From NCBI GenBank assembly GCA_016110215.1, contig JADWQD010000014.1:744001-808000 (forward strand): a stretch of DNA of 64,000 nucleotides. Reading direction: 5' to 3'. Below, piece after piece: positions 22,598 through 34,323 of the stretch. The notes beneath the pieces are model-generated. The model was not told where the DNA came from. It worked only from the letters and a program-made list of their open reading frames with translations, and ran no database searches. Each line of letters opens with the position of its first letter. The first letter of the stretch is position 1. The DNA is from Capronia americana (lineage: Eukaryota; Ascomycota; Eurotiomycetes; Chaetothyriales; Herpotrichiellaceae). The position numbers were made by a program, and so were the translations under genes.

Positions 22598-23716
22598 CTA
22601 TGAAGATGCGACAAACCGATTCCTAATAAGGCCGATCTTCTCGATCTCGATCTCGACGATATCTCCATCTGTTAGCCAAGCCGGTGGTTTCATGAACGCA
22701 GCCACGCCACCAGGCGTACCGGTCATGATCACGGTGTCCTTTCTAATAGTTCTCCCTCGGCCAAGGAACCTAAGTATTGCCGGCACGTCGAAGACCAGGT
22801 CGTCCGTACGGCCCTGCTGCCTGACCTCGCCGTTGACCTTTGTAGTCAATCTTAGGGCGCCGGGATCTGGAACGGCAGTAGTTGAACAGATGTACGGGCC
22901 GATGGGAGCGAATTTGTCGAAGGATTTTGCGTAACCGGCCTGCTGACTTGATCTTCCGGGCGCCTGCCAGTAGCGCGAGGACACGTCGTTGCCTGCCGTA
23001 TAGCCGAGAACATAGTCGAAAGGATCTTCCTCGGGTTTGATATCTTTAAAGTCTTTGCCGATGACAATGCATAATTCTCCCTGCTTTTCATTAGCTGGAC
23101 TGGCCATCGGCGGCTTCTGCTTTCTTTTCACGATCTGGGACGTACTTCGTAGTCTAACAGTAGACTGTCTTTGTGGATCTCTATATCATCGAGTGGTCCC
23201 GCAAGGGCATCTAGACGACCCTATCAGGTGGCATACAGACAAAGTGACTCAGACGAACCTGATGGTTTGTTGAATATGGCGGGAAAAGTTGGAACTTCCG
23301 CCTAAGACAGAGCAAAGACTCATCAGTGCCGGTAGGACTCCGACAAGGACAAATTTTCGAAGAATAGTTTACTGACCTTGATCTCTTCGATATGAAGGCG
23401 ATAGTTCATTCCCACACAGTGGAAGATGGGCGTCTCAGGCAGCGGACTGAGCACCTGGTGTTTCGGACGCACATGTCAGACTCTACTGCCTGCCTCCGTA
23501 TATCCTAGACCACCGACAGAGATTCCGCACCTTGTGGACCTCTTCTTCCTGCTCAGTTCTGCGAAATGCATCGGACCAAGGAGCGTCTCCTTGGTAGACC
23601 AGCATCTTTTTCCCCAGCAACGCGGCGGGGTCTGGCTCTGCAGGGGCTTCGCCGTAAAACACCTTGCCCGCCGGGTTTTCGAAACGAAGAAGACGTTGAA
23701 AAGTGGCACCACCCAT
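22598..23716 (-). CDS. Fumarylacetoacetate hydrolase-family protein
   Basis: Five exons (23531-23716, 23377-23454, 23259-23301, 23146-23210, 22598-23080) give 284 residues. The family hydrolyses C-C bonds of 2,4-dioxo or 2-hydroxy-dienoate ring-cleavage products, or decarboxylates/isomerises them. Visible signatures: PIFHCVGMNYRLHIEEIK, FNKPSDALAGP, the metal ligands in LDYEGELCIVIG (Glu124, Glu126) and GNDVSSRYWQ (Asp near 156), KSFDKFAPIGPYI and the C-terminal TGTPGGVAAFMKPPAWL-GD-VEIEIEKIG. Every intron keeps these blocks in frame. An in-frame GTG/ATG further upstream (23776) would add 20 unconserved residues. It lies head to head with the VOC enzyme gene, which suggests co-regulation. Confidence 0.9.
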
Positions 23717-24106
23717 CTTTCGGTCTAAAGTCTTGTGATCTCGATTTTCAAGGGAGTCAAAGGCCAAAAAAACCATCTGATATACAAGCCACTATTTTGC
23801 CGACGTGGAGTGCCCGTTTCTTCCGTTTCCTAAATTGGCTAGATTGTGTGTTATCCACAAAACTGTGGAGAAAATCCGTTCAGCGGGGTTTACTCCGTGT
23901 ATGTGTGCACAATGGCCGCTTCATGTCAGCGGTCGGTACTACGGTAAGACGCGATTCCACCTGGATACACAATATCTTGTGTCAACATCTCTCAGAAAAG
24001 CTGAGAAGCCTGACCCTGAGGTTTGAGAATTTTGGTTTCTTCTTTGATGCAAACCACATCTCTGTCCATCTATCCATCGTTCTCTTTGTAGCATTGCGCT
24101 GCCAAC
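23717..24106. promoter_or_regulatory. Divergent promoter region, FAH / VOC enzyme
   Basis: 390 bp between head-to-head start codons of the two ring-cleavage-type genes; a shared control region is likely. I see no named motif. Confidence 0.5.
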
Positions 24107-24676
24107 ATGTCCTCGACTCCTTCCATCAAGGTTAAGAGCCCGGCCAAACTCGCCCATGTGGTCATCCGGACTCCCAATCTCGCAATCATGAAGGACTTCT
24201 ACATCAAATGCCTGGGTGCCAAAGTGTGCCACGAAAACCCAATGATATCCTTCCTCCGATACGATGATGAGCATCACCGCATCGCGCTCTTCCAGGCACC
24301 TGGGACAAGGCCCAAGAATCCCCAGACTGCAGGCTTGGAGCATATCGCATTTTCATACGACACCCTCGACGATCTCGCACTGGCATACCGTCAGCGCAAA
24401 GGCGCGGGCATCTTACCCACCTGGTGCGTCAACCACGGGCCGACCACCAGCATCTACTATACGGATCCGGATGGAAATCAAATCGAGACCCAGACTGACA
24501 ACTTCGACACGATCGAGGAGGCGGATGCCTTCATCACGTCAGAGTCGTTTGCGATGAACCCAATCGGGACGGATTTTGATCCGGACGATCTGGTCAGGCG
24601 TCTGGAGAGTGGAGAGTCTCATGGAAGTATCAAGAAACGGATTGAAATCGGTCCGAGGTTGCCACCAGGGGTTTAA
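24107..24676 (+). CDS. VOC-superfamily protein, extradiol dioxygenase-like
   Basis: An intronless 189-residue protein of the glyoxalase/bleomycin-resistance/extradiol dioxygenase fold. Two beta-alpha-beta-beta-beta modules are visible. Probable 2-His-1-Glu metal site: His17 (KLAHVVIRT), His79 (LEHIAFSY) and Glu127 (DGNQIETQT). Fungal proteins of this type are often annotated as biphenyl-2,3-diol 1,2-dioxygenase. Position next to an FAH-family hydrolase and a Baeyer-Villiger enzyme fits ring cleavage of a catechol-like intermediate, but single-domain VOC proteins can have other activities. The start at 24107 gives the usual short leader before the first strand. Confidence 0.85.
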   Translation: MSSTPSIKVKSPAKLAHVVIRTPNLAIMKDFYIKCLGAKVCHENPMISFLRYDDEHHRIALFQAPGTRPKNPQTAGLEHIAFSYDTLDDLALAYRQRKGAGILPTWCVNHGPTTSIYYTDPDGNQIETQTDNFDTIEEADAFITSESFAMNPIGTDFDPDDLVRRLESGESHGSIKKRIEIGPRLPPGV

Positions 24677-24940
24677 TTAGCCAAATTTTCAAGTCATCAT
24701 ATAGCATAACATCACAGATACTTGATAGGGCCGGCTTTGCTTGGCTAGTTGGGAGAAACGCATTTCGTCGCGATGTTGTTCGAGCACAGTTGATGTGGTA
24801 GAGTGTCGGACATCGAGTGTATTAGGTGAAATGTTAGAATGTAGAAGGTCTCGATGCTAAGGCGAGTCGACACCTCCGCGACATTTCTATGATTGAATTT
24901 CTGCTCTTCCTTTCCCCAGGTTTTGTTACCATCGACTGGA

Positions 24941-26852
24941 CTATGGAGCACGCTTGATCTCCTCCAGCCACAGCGGGTCGATGTCCTCTTCATGCACATA
25001 ATAACTCAAGTCTTGTCCATGCTTCTTTTGCTGGGGGACCATCCCGATGCCCATGAATCTCCACATATTGCCTTTCTCGTTGTACTCGATATTGTAATCT
25101 TCCCACCTCGGGTTGTTGATCATCTCAATGTAATGCAGAGTACTGCCAGGGTACACGGCATTCACCTTTCCCGTCTCATTGTTCTTGTACCAGCTCCGGC
25201 AGTCGTCCGAGAAGACCGTCAGCTTCAAGAGATCCTGGACGTACTGGCCAAACGCATCTGTGACATCTTGCTTGGGTGCCAGTGATTTGACGTCCTCTCT
25301 TTGGAGCTTCTCGATCATCTTGATTCCATAGTCTGCGACTGCGTGCAAGTATCCGAATGATGTTCCGTTCTGGACCGGCGCTGGCGGCCCTCCGTGCATC
25401 ATGAAGTTCGGCATATCTGGTACGGTAAGACCAAAGTACGCCAGCGGCTCGGTTCGCCATTTCTCTGCGAGGTTGACCCCGTTTTTGCCGATGACCGGGA
25501 ATCGCGGTCTGAAGGAAACATCGAATCCGGTGGCACAGACGATTGTGTCCACTTCCTTTGCGACACCGTCGCCACCTACAACTCCTTGTGGCGTGATCTT
25601 GACCACAGGGGTAAAATGGACGTCAACATTGTCCTCCTGTATGGCTTGCAGGTAAGGATCACCGGGCGCAATTCGTCTACAACCCAAGGCGAAATCGGGG
25701 GTAAAGCCTGAAGGATGTGAGACCCATGAGATCCGACGCGTTGGGAAACGAATGTCTTACCTTTGAGAAGACGCTCGTCCTTGATTAGTTGCGCCATTCG
25801 TTGCTGGAATTTTCCGGTTATCATTTTCTGTGCGTCGCTGCCCAGGTAGAACGCAGGCCAAGAGCCGTTCAATAGGTTTTCGAGGAATTTTCGGTGCTCG
25901 ATGATTGTGCGAGGATTGCTTCGGAAGGCCCGCTTCTCCTCCTCTGTGTATGTGTAGTTCTGGGGATATTTGTCGGTCATGGAAATGAACCAGACGGCCT
26001 AGTGTAACAGTTAGATATAAACCCATGGCTGGAATGGTAGTGCCTTGATAGGACGACTGCTCAATGGGATGGAGACTCACTGTTCTGGCGTAGACGTCCA
26101 GGCGCTTCACGTATGGCTGCATTCCCGGGACTGTCTGAATAGAAGAGGCGCCTGAGCCGATCACGGCAACCCTTTCATTCGCCCACTGCTTTTCCTGGTA
26201 GTCCTCTGGCCAGTTGGCGGTGTGTACCACCCTTCCCTTGAAGGTCTTCAGACCTTCGATATCCGGCCATTTCCAGTTGTTCAGCCAGCCAGTTGCATAC
26301 AGGACCAGGTCACATTCTGTTTGTTGCTCTTTGGTTCCCTCTGCAGAGGTCTGCCGCGTTTTGACAAGCCACTTTCCAGATTCTTCTTGCCAGTAGCAAC
26401 CGATCACCTCGGTGTTGAAATTCATGTATTTTCGCAGGCCAAAGACTTTGCACACCTTGACCAAGTATTGCCAAATGTCTTGAGATTTCGACATGAACCT
26501 CGGCCAATCTGGCTACATCATTGGTTAAGATCAGCTCTCTTTCTGGGTCTGAGAGCATGCAACTCACATTTGGAGCAAATCGATATGCATAAGCATGGCT
26601 GGGAACATCGCAGCCACATTCAGGGTACCTGTTCTCATACCACGTGCCTCCCACGTCGGGGTTCTTCTCAAAAATTACGTGCTCGACATTCTCGCAGCGC
26701 GCCTGGATGTTGTAGGCATTCAGAATTCCGCTAACGCCAGCCCCGATAGTGACCACCTTGATTCTCCTATTAGCAGGATCATTGAGAAAGACATTCGGGA
26801 CATTCGGATGCCCAGCTGGACGGCTTGCGAAAAGCGAAGAGACAACACTCAT
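24941..26852 (-). CDS. FAD-dependent Baeyer-Villiger monooxygenase
   Basis: Four exons (26568-26852, 26081-26512, 25761-25998, 24941-25707) give 573 residues. The first Rossmann motif is GAGVSG at 37-42, followed by [19 protein letters not shown]. The Baeyer-Villiger fingerprint [12 protein letters not shown] is at about 186-197, and the second dinucleotide motif [10 protein letters not shown] is near 211. Then come [27 protein letters not shown] and a tail typical of the family ([27 protein letters not shown]). Such enzymes insert oxygen next to a ketone using NADPH and FAD, giving esters or lactones. It faces the regulator gene across an 800-bp intergenic region. Splice sites are all GT-AG and phases match. 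Confidence 0.95.
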
Positions 26853-27650
26853 GGCGGCTTTCTCTGGGAGTCAACAAGGACGTGTGTGCACTGTGACTTT
26901 TGGCAAAGCAGCTTCATTGTTCTCAGATATGTGCCTCAGGAGGCTTAGGGGGCATCATACCACCGCGACAACGGGCATTGCTCTCAGCGGGGTAAAGTCC
27001 ATGATGGATTGATGGGTTGAGGTTCTTCCTCCAAAGTGACAACACCGGATATCTGTGCTCCGTACTCCGTACTCCGCGCATATCTCTATGGAGAGAATGT
27101 CGTGACGGAAGAGAGCCGCAATGTGGCGAAGCCATCCCGTGATGGCCTAGTCGGCAAACACGGTATCATGTCTTGACAATTCTGGCTGACACTCCGGTAG
27201 AAACGAACAAAAGCACGCGAATCTCAATGCCAAAAGCACAATAATAAAGTGTTTGCAAACCCTCAAATGATTCCTGTCGACATCTACAGCAAGCAGTTCA
27301 AACGAGTCGGGCTGTCAGCTGGTGTGATGTACTTCGACCATTCTCGAATTCTACCATGGTGAGGCAAGGGCTTTGTCGGTGGCTCTCGACAAGAAACATC
27401 GTCACATCTCCAAAGGCATGGGCGAGTATTTGCGCATCTCATCGCTTACGCCGGTCAGGGAGGTCGCGCCGGTCCCCGTGCTAAAGGCTCCCCCGACTTG
27501 ACCTCCCCGGGCCCCGAGACATTCCCGTTGTACGTCCTCCACGATTTACCCCGCGACATTCCGTTCGTGGGCTGTCACTCTTTGACTGTCCCTCCTACTC
27601 CCAATGTTCTTCCAATTCTGCTTCATGCACGAACGCATCTGCTGTGCGCT
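26853..27650. promoter_or_regulatory. Divergent promoter region, monooxygenase / regulator
   Basis: 800 bp between two outward starts, suited to joint control of the monooxygenase and the transcription factor. It contains the tandem CTCCGTA array listed separately. No other motif could be named. Confidence 0.5.
27058..27076. repeat. Tandem CTCCGTA array
   Basis: Three abutting 7-bp units (two complete, one partial): ctccgta ctccgta ctccg. The same TACTCCGTA core recurs in other intergenic regions of this window. Confidence 0.7.
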
Positions 27651-30423
27651 ATGGCGAGTGATTCCAATGAGACTGCGTCTTCGAAACAGGCGTACGTCTG
27701 CTTCATCTGTGGCACTGGCTTTCGACGAACTGAACATCTCCAACGCCATGTCGACTCTCGTATGTCTTGTGTCACCATCACGGGCTTTACAGGTCATTGT
27801 CCTCGCTAATGTTTGCTGGTAAAGATAGCACCAAGCGTCCATTTTCTTGCAACTTCTGCTACCAAGCTTTTGGAAGGAGGTATGGAAGTCTTTCCACCAA
27901 GACCCTATTCTCGATCCTGAGATATCTGGGTACTACATCTGGATTGACTGAAGTGATTTTAGAGACACCCTCATTCGGCACTGGCGAACCTGTGGAGTTC
28001 GCCTGAGGTCAGGCGACGAGATCCCCAAGATTAACAGTCGTCGAAGAGGCCGAGTCCGGAAATCCTGCGACCGCTGTGTTAGACTCAAGCGATCATGCGA
28101 CTCTGGGAATCCATGCCAGGGATGTCTAAGAAAGGGCGAGACTTGCGCTTACTCTGGCGCCATAAAAGAGCGAGAGGATCAGAGTCTTGACCTGGAGGTT
28201 ACCTCTTATCCCTCGACATCAAACATCGGTGACGACGTCTACGGAACAGGAGATTCGACAAGACTAACTGCAGAAATTCCGCCAAATGCTTGCAGCAATA
28301 GTATTGGTAGCACGGACCTAACAGGTTTCCAATTCAATATCGACGACTTATTGTCACTTCCGGATGAATTAAACGCCAACACTACCTCAGACATTGGCTC
28401 GCTGGACCATTTCCACGAATATATGATGATGCAAAGCACGTCGATGCTCCTCCCGAAACCGACGACAGATAAGCTCTCTACTCTCCACGCAGAGGGGGGT
28501 ATCTCGTGTCAGTTCGAAATTTTGGCTAGTTATGCGAGATGTACTGGGTTCGTCTCTTGTTTTGACTGTGGCAGCGTGACACAAAGAAAGGCCATCATTG
28601 CTACCTCGCAAAGCCAAGTTGGAACGCCAACGAACGGGCCTGACTGGCAGGACATGTTTGACCTCAATAGCATATTCTCGCTTGACAATACAGAATCGGA
28701 CGAGGCGACAAATGATGGGGGGTCGTATGACAGAGAGGAATCTGTGTCGTCGCACACTTACGATATACCCAAACAAAAATACCCCTTTTCGAAACCAGAT
28801 CGTCCCTTTGGAAACGTGCGCCCTTCTTTCCTGGACCATCTTTCCACAACCATCTATCCGGAGCTGGAGGTGAGGCAAGCAGCCCCGGATCCCTGGATTG
28901 AATGGACGCGCGATCCTTTATTCCCGAAGACGAAGGAAATCGTGGCGGGCATAAAAGAAGCCACTTGCCAAAAACCCAAGACCTCGGCCATCACCATCAA
29001 ATGGTCGCATCTGCTCGAGAAGATGTGCTTCGACACGTTCTCGCCGCCGCAGATGCGACGGTATATGACACTTTACTGGTCATCCTGGCACCCAAACTGT
29101 CCAATGCTTCATAAGCCTACCTTTTCCCCAGCCAATGCTTCCGCTGGATTGGTGGCGTCGATGGTGCTTGTCGGTGCATCCTTGTCCTTGGAAGCTTCGG
29201 ACAAAAACGTTGCAAAGCTCTGGTTCAACAGCGTGGAAGAAATGGTCTTTGACCACAAACGGCTCTATCACTCTCCACCTCGCGAGCGCGAGCGCGAGCA
29301 GACTTCGAAGAGACTTGAAGCACTTCAAGCTGCATACTTCATTTGCGTATTACAGAACTGGGAGGGTGCTGAAGAGAATTGGCAGAGGATCCGAAACGAG
29401 CGTCACAATACACTGGTCACGGTATGTTTACAACTCAACAAGACTCCTGATTGAGATCACCAGCTTATCATCCGACAGGTCACCAGAGATCTCATTCGAT
29501 CGAGCTCCAACCTCACACCAGTCAACACCAAAGACCCTTTTCTGTTTGACTGGAAAGCCTTCATCTACAGAGAAGTATTTAGTCGGTGTGTTTTGCCTTC
29601 CTCGTTACTCCTCCCATCTCTGACGTCCTTGGGTGTTGCTAATACTTTGTGTTTCTCCTCCTCGAAAGGACTCTGACGCAGGTCTTTCTGCTTGATGTCG
29701 CCTTTTTCCTGTTCACAGATTGCCCGCCCAAGATCCTGGCCCAGGAAATGGAGGTGGACCTGACCTACCCTGAAGAGTCTTTCCAGGCCCTCTCGTCGAA
29801 AGAGTGCTTCGCCATGCTGAGCGTGCACTGTGAAGATACCAAAGAGGAACGACTGACACTACGATCTGCCATCAGCTCGATCTGCAAGGAGAACCTCACT
29901 TCGCAATTCCAGAGCCGGTTGACACGCATGAGCATCTACAACATGTTCACAATCATGAGCGGTAACCACCACCACCAACCCCACACCTTTTGAACTCGAT
30001 TTGTTGAGTTTCACTTTCCCCAAAGCTCTCGCTAATTTTAGTTCGTTACTCTTCAAAGGTCTTCACTCGCTCCTCGCACAAATTCAGGCATTGCTATCTT
30101 ACGGCTCCCAACTTTCCGCGGTAGAACATGGCCTGAGACACTGGAAGGAGACATGGCTGCGCTCTTCCATCTCGCTGGGGTCAGATTCGGGCATCTGCGA
30201 GGTCGCGGACATGTGGAAACGGGTCGGATTCATGAGGCACGCCATGGACTCGTGGCAGCTCGCCCAGATATTCCTCAAATGGGCCAAGTTGGCCGAGAAA
30301 GAACGGATTGCCAATGAAGTCACGTTTCCGGTCACGACCAAGTTGGTCAAGCTTGTGATTGAGAATTGTGACGAGTCCGGGACGTTTACGTTTCAGGAGT
30401 CTCAGACTGTCGGCGATCGGTAA
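27651..30423 (+). CDS. Transcription factor with C2H2 fingers and a Zn2Cys6 cluster
   Basis: Six exons (27651-27759, 27825-27879, 27963-29421, 29479-29585, 29669-29961, 30059-30423) give 795 residues. Two zinc fingers open the protein: C-FI-C-x12-H-VDS-H (residues about 17-37) and C-NF-C-x12-H-WRT-C (about 45-65). They are followed by the Zn2Cys6 motif CDRCVRLKRSC...CQGCLRKGETC. The middle is acidic and serine-rich. The C-terminal 450 residues match the fungal-specific transcription factor region (RYMTLYWSSWHPNCPMLHKP, ALQAAYFICVLQNWEGAEE, DWKAFIYREVFSR). The combined C2H2-Zn2Cys6 layout is a known Pezizomycotina class. Its place between monooxygenase and dehydrogenase suggests it controls this cluster. 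Confidence 0.9.
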
Positions 30424-30665
30424 GGGGTCAAAAGACGGACTCAAGTCGAAGTCGTATGTAACTATTTGTTTACGACGCGGAATCAAAAGTGGGATGGGAA
30501 CGGGTGTGGACGACGGGAAACATCTTTATATGGCCCAGAAAAGCATTGTCAAAACTATTCACTACTAAACCATATCCTCAGCAAAGGATCCTCCCGGTTT
30601 CGGCCCCGGCGAGAACGATGATAGTGAAGCTGGGAATAGCGAGTCTCGAATGCCCATTGAAAACG

Positions 30666-32016
30666 TCACCAGACCAGGACTGGTTTGACAGTCTCCCCAC
30701 TGATCATGCTTTCGATCGCCTCCTGGAAGGATTCCGCCTCGAAGTATCGAACCAGCTTTTCCAAAGGGAATTTCCCTTGTTTCCACCACTGAATCATCAT
30801 CGGCACGTACTGGGTAGGAATTGTATCCCCTCCTGCTACGCCAATAAACGATTTCCCAAAAGATATGAAGTCGAGCATAGGGATCTTCGCCTCGCCTCCA
30901 GGAGGAGGAACGCCAACCTGGAGGAATTTGCCGCAATTTGCGACGACCTTGAGGCCTTGTTCAACCAGGGGCAAAAAGCCCGTGGTGTCCATGACAATCG
31001 TTGCGCCCAAGCCGCCCGTGATCTGCTTGACCTTTGCTTCGATCTCGGAGAGCGACCCTAAAGATACCGTGTTTATCTCATGCGTTGCCCCGAGTTCTTT
31101 GGCCAGATCTAACCGAGATTGGACCTTGTCCACACCGATGATGATACGGCATTTTCGAATGTTGGCTCCCTGGTACGAACGGTATTTCATCAGTGTTCTA
31201 TCGCACACACACTTACCAAAGGTATGCAGACGGTGGAATTCTCACCATCACTCCACTTAGGCCCACGCCTCCCAAACCCATGATAACCACGGCATCTGAT
31301 TCACCAGCTTGTCCAGCATTCAGGATTGTCCCGCTTCCTGTTTGAACACCACACCCTAAAGGGGCCAGCAACTGAAGGTCCTCCCTTTTGCTCACCAGTC
31401 CTTTAACGTTGACAATGCACCGCTCCTGGACAACGGAAAGACTGGCAAAGGACGACTGACCAAAAAAACGGCCGTAGATCCGCTCAGGTGAGCCGGACTC
31501 TGAGGTTGTAGACGAGGATAAAAACCCTTCTCTCGGTGCAAAGTTCAGCGCGAAGGTATGAACGCATGTGTTGGGATGGCCAGAGATGCAGACCCAGCAA
31601 GTCCCACACGAATTGAAGGAAAGCAAGACAGGATCCCCAATACTGGCGACGGTGACGGCCTGTCCGATTCGGACGACGATACCTGAGCCTGTGGTGATAT
31701 ACATATTAGCCTGACTGGAATTGGTGCAGTTTGTTAAGGTAAAGGGCGGTCCTTCGCGCCCGGTGCCCTTGCCCTCATGACCAAGAACGCGTGGATAATA
31801 CGCAACTCCCATGCCTTCTTCCCTCGCATTGCCAACATGGAGATCCGTGTGGCAGATCCCACTCGCTACCATTTGAACCAGCAGTTCGTTGTCTCCGATT
31901 TCTCCCGGACGAATCTCTTCCATAACCCACTTGCCCTCCTCCTGCGGGCCACGGGCCACAATTGCCCTGCCCAAGGAGTGCTCACTTGGCATGTCAGACA
32001 ATGAGGTGCTCGCCAT
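30666..32016 (-). CDS. Zinc-dependent alcohol dehydrogenase
   Basis: Three exons (31773-32016, 31246-31688, 30666-31169) give 396 residues of the zinc-containing MDR family, oxidising an alcohol or reducing an aldehyde/ketone with NAD(P). Catalytic zinc ligands are Cys55 (GICHTD), His80-Glu81 (LGHEG) and the cysteine in LAPLGCGVQTG. Four structural-zinc cysteines lie in CGTCWVCISGHPNTC plus its surroundings. The cofactor loop is GLGGVGLSGVMGA. The first intron (31689-31772) begins with GC instead of GT (exon G|gcaagg) and ends cag. Removing it restores LGHEGSGIVVRIG, as in homologues. Its 84 nt contain no stop, so it could also be read through. The ATG at 32016 is preferred over upstream non-ATG extension. 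Confidence 0.92.
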
Positions 32017-32670
32017 AACAAGCGAAGAAAACGAAAGGAACACACACGATCAGTGGATCTAGGTAACAAGGCTGAGGAAGCTTCGTGACCACACAATCCG
32101 CGCACGCCTACGAGGATGGCTTGGCCTCGTGGGCGTTTGCCATTCTTAAACAAAAGCGGACATTACGATCTACATTGCCGAGAAAGCAAGTTCTGAGCAG
32201 TGCGGACACTGACTCTAGCCTCCCCTTTGGATTATCGCGGTCGGAGATGACACCGCGGATTAATTGCACACAGTCGTTCCTAAACGGGGAATTATCCACA
32301 CTCTTATCCCCCACAGTTGTGGTGTGGAATCCCGCAAGAATCAATCAATGACTTCGCCTGCCTGCTGAAGGACTTCTGCAACACAGAGCCGTGTGAAAAA
32401 TGAGTTTCTGGCGCCTATCGATAGGATGGCGATCGAGTAGGGGGGGATGTATCAAGAACCATGTACATGCAATTGCCCAGCAAAGGAGGTGTGGCTACAA
32501 TTGCGAGAGGCTCCGTCATCTTCCACTCCCGTTGGAAATGGTATTCGTCTCCACTAGACACTTGTTAAATGTAGTGAGCAACGGTTGTCGAGTGAGGCCA
32601 CGAGAAATTAGGCTGATATCTCTACTAGGACCACTGGCCAGATATCCCATGAGTCCACAAGTCTGATCAC
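32017..32670. other. Intergenic between dehydrogenase and transporter
   Basis: 650 bp: promoter of the dehydrogenase and 3' flank of the transporter. No gene recognised. Confidence 0.5.
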
Positions 32671-34323
32671 TCAGGTTGCTTCGTCGCCATGCCTAAGAGG
32701 CGCTTCCTCCACAACCACGCCATCTTCCGCCTTTCTTAGCCGTCCGAATGAGAGCTCCCTAATGGCCTCCCCTTGCCAGACGAGGAGGAACGGGGACGTG
32801 AACGAAAGAAGAGAGAAAAAGGCCATCATGCCAAAGACCCAGCCCACCCCAACTGCTGCAGTCCACGCTTCGATGAAGAAAGGAATCGTCAGTGCCAGAA
32901 CATTCCGGTAGCAGAATAAGACCGTGATCACTTCCGGACCATGCGATGTGAAGCCTTCGACGGTGTAGTTCACAATAAGGGGCACGAGGGCAATCTCGCA
33001 GAAGTTAATCAGGAAAATGGACAGCGCGAGGACCATGTAGTGAAGATGGTACTGGAGACTGGCACCGAAAAGCCCCAAGGCCACTGGGAGGAAGACACAT
33101 GGTAGTGTAATTAGTGGCCAGATGCGGTGTTCGGGTTTCCAGACACCACCGTTTCGCCGACACATCCATAGCGGGACGCGGTCGTTGACGTTGGCACTGT
33201 AGATAAAGGCCGCGCCCAGACCAACCCACGCCGCGAATGTAAATAGAGCATTCTGCAGTGGTGTAAACCCGTAGCCGCCCAATTCGACAGGGGTCTGCAG
33301 GTAGATCGACGAAAGGGTTGCAATGGCGATCGCAAAGCCGAACGAAGTCAGTAGGAACGTTCCGGCGAGCATTGTGACGGGACAGATTGCGATGAGAAAT
33401 GCCGCAAACTTGGAGTTGCGCTTTCTGACATCTTTCGGCGCCACCCGACTCCCAGGGAAGAATGTCGCGATTCGTCCGTTGATCCACGATCGAGGACGAT
33501 AGTGGGAACCGCGGTCTTCGGCATCATAGTGCGTTTCACCGAGGAACAGAAAGGCGCAGATTACAAGGACAGCCTGGACACCTATCGTCCACCAGTATTG
33601 AACAGGCCAATCGTTGTTCTCGACAATAAAGCCACTGATTGTCGGGGCCATCACGTTTCCCAATAGGGTGGCGATGGTGTAGGAAACAAAAGCTCTCCCT
33701 CGCTGGTGGAGAAAGAAGACTTCGAGGATCGTACCAGCTCCAACAACGACTGTGGCAGAGCCGAAAGTGCCTCCGACCCATCGGGAAATGACAAAGGGTA
33801 TGTAGTCATTTGGACCTTGCATCTCTGCCGCCCAAACAGCACACAAGGCCGACCCGATCAAGCTCCAGAAGATGCAAGAGCTCCGACCGATACGGTGAGA
33901 CAGTGGTACCCAGACGAATGGACCGGTGGTGAATCCAGCGATGGAGGCACTGATCTGTCCATGAAGTTAGCCGCCACACGTCATGTTTGAATTGTCATCA
34001 GATAGCTCTTTCCGACCTGGCTTGCGGGACCTTACCGAGTACGAGATTTGCACAGGTGTTTTGTGATATAAGAGTGCCTGTGGAAAGAACCCTGACTGAT
34101 TGGCAAGCGCTTGAGCCGAACAGATCAAAGAAGCGAGCGCAACAATAGCCAGAGTCATCAATTTCCTCCAAAGGGGCCAATTCAACGGATCTTCGGGGTC
34201 ATCACTAGGCTGAGGAACGAGGACCACACCACGCAGAGTCCGCTTTGGTGGAGGTGAGTGGACGGGAGCATCACTAGTGAATTCCACGGCGACGACCCCG
34301 GACTCTTTTTCATCGATCGGCAT
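32671..34323 (-). CDS. Major facilitator superfamily transporter
   Basis: Two exons (34036-34323, 32671-33954) give 523 residues. A charged cytosolic N terminus ends in the family signature DDPEDPLNWPLWRKL, followed by about twelve hydrophobic segments. Motif A-like GPFVWVPLSHRIGRSSCIFW lies in the loop after helix 2; SRWVGGTFGSATVVVGAGTI and a central hydrophilic loop (FLGETHYDAEDRG to KRNSKF) follow. Proton-driven DHA1-type drug/metabolite transporters of fungi look like this. At the plasma membrane it could import the cluster substrate or export a toxic intermediate. The start at 34323 is the first ATG of the frame. Confidence 0.92.

Noticed and set aside
22398..22934. 178-codon plus-strand frame spanning the PDC fragment and FAH gene
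   Set aside because: Only the first third resembles PDC; the rest is antisense to the well-supported FAH exon, so it is not a gene.
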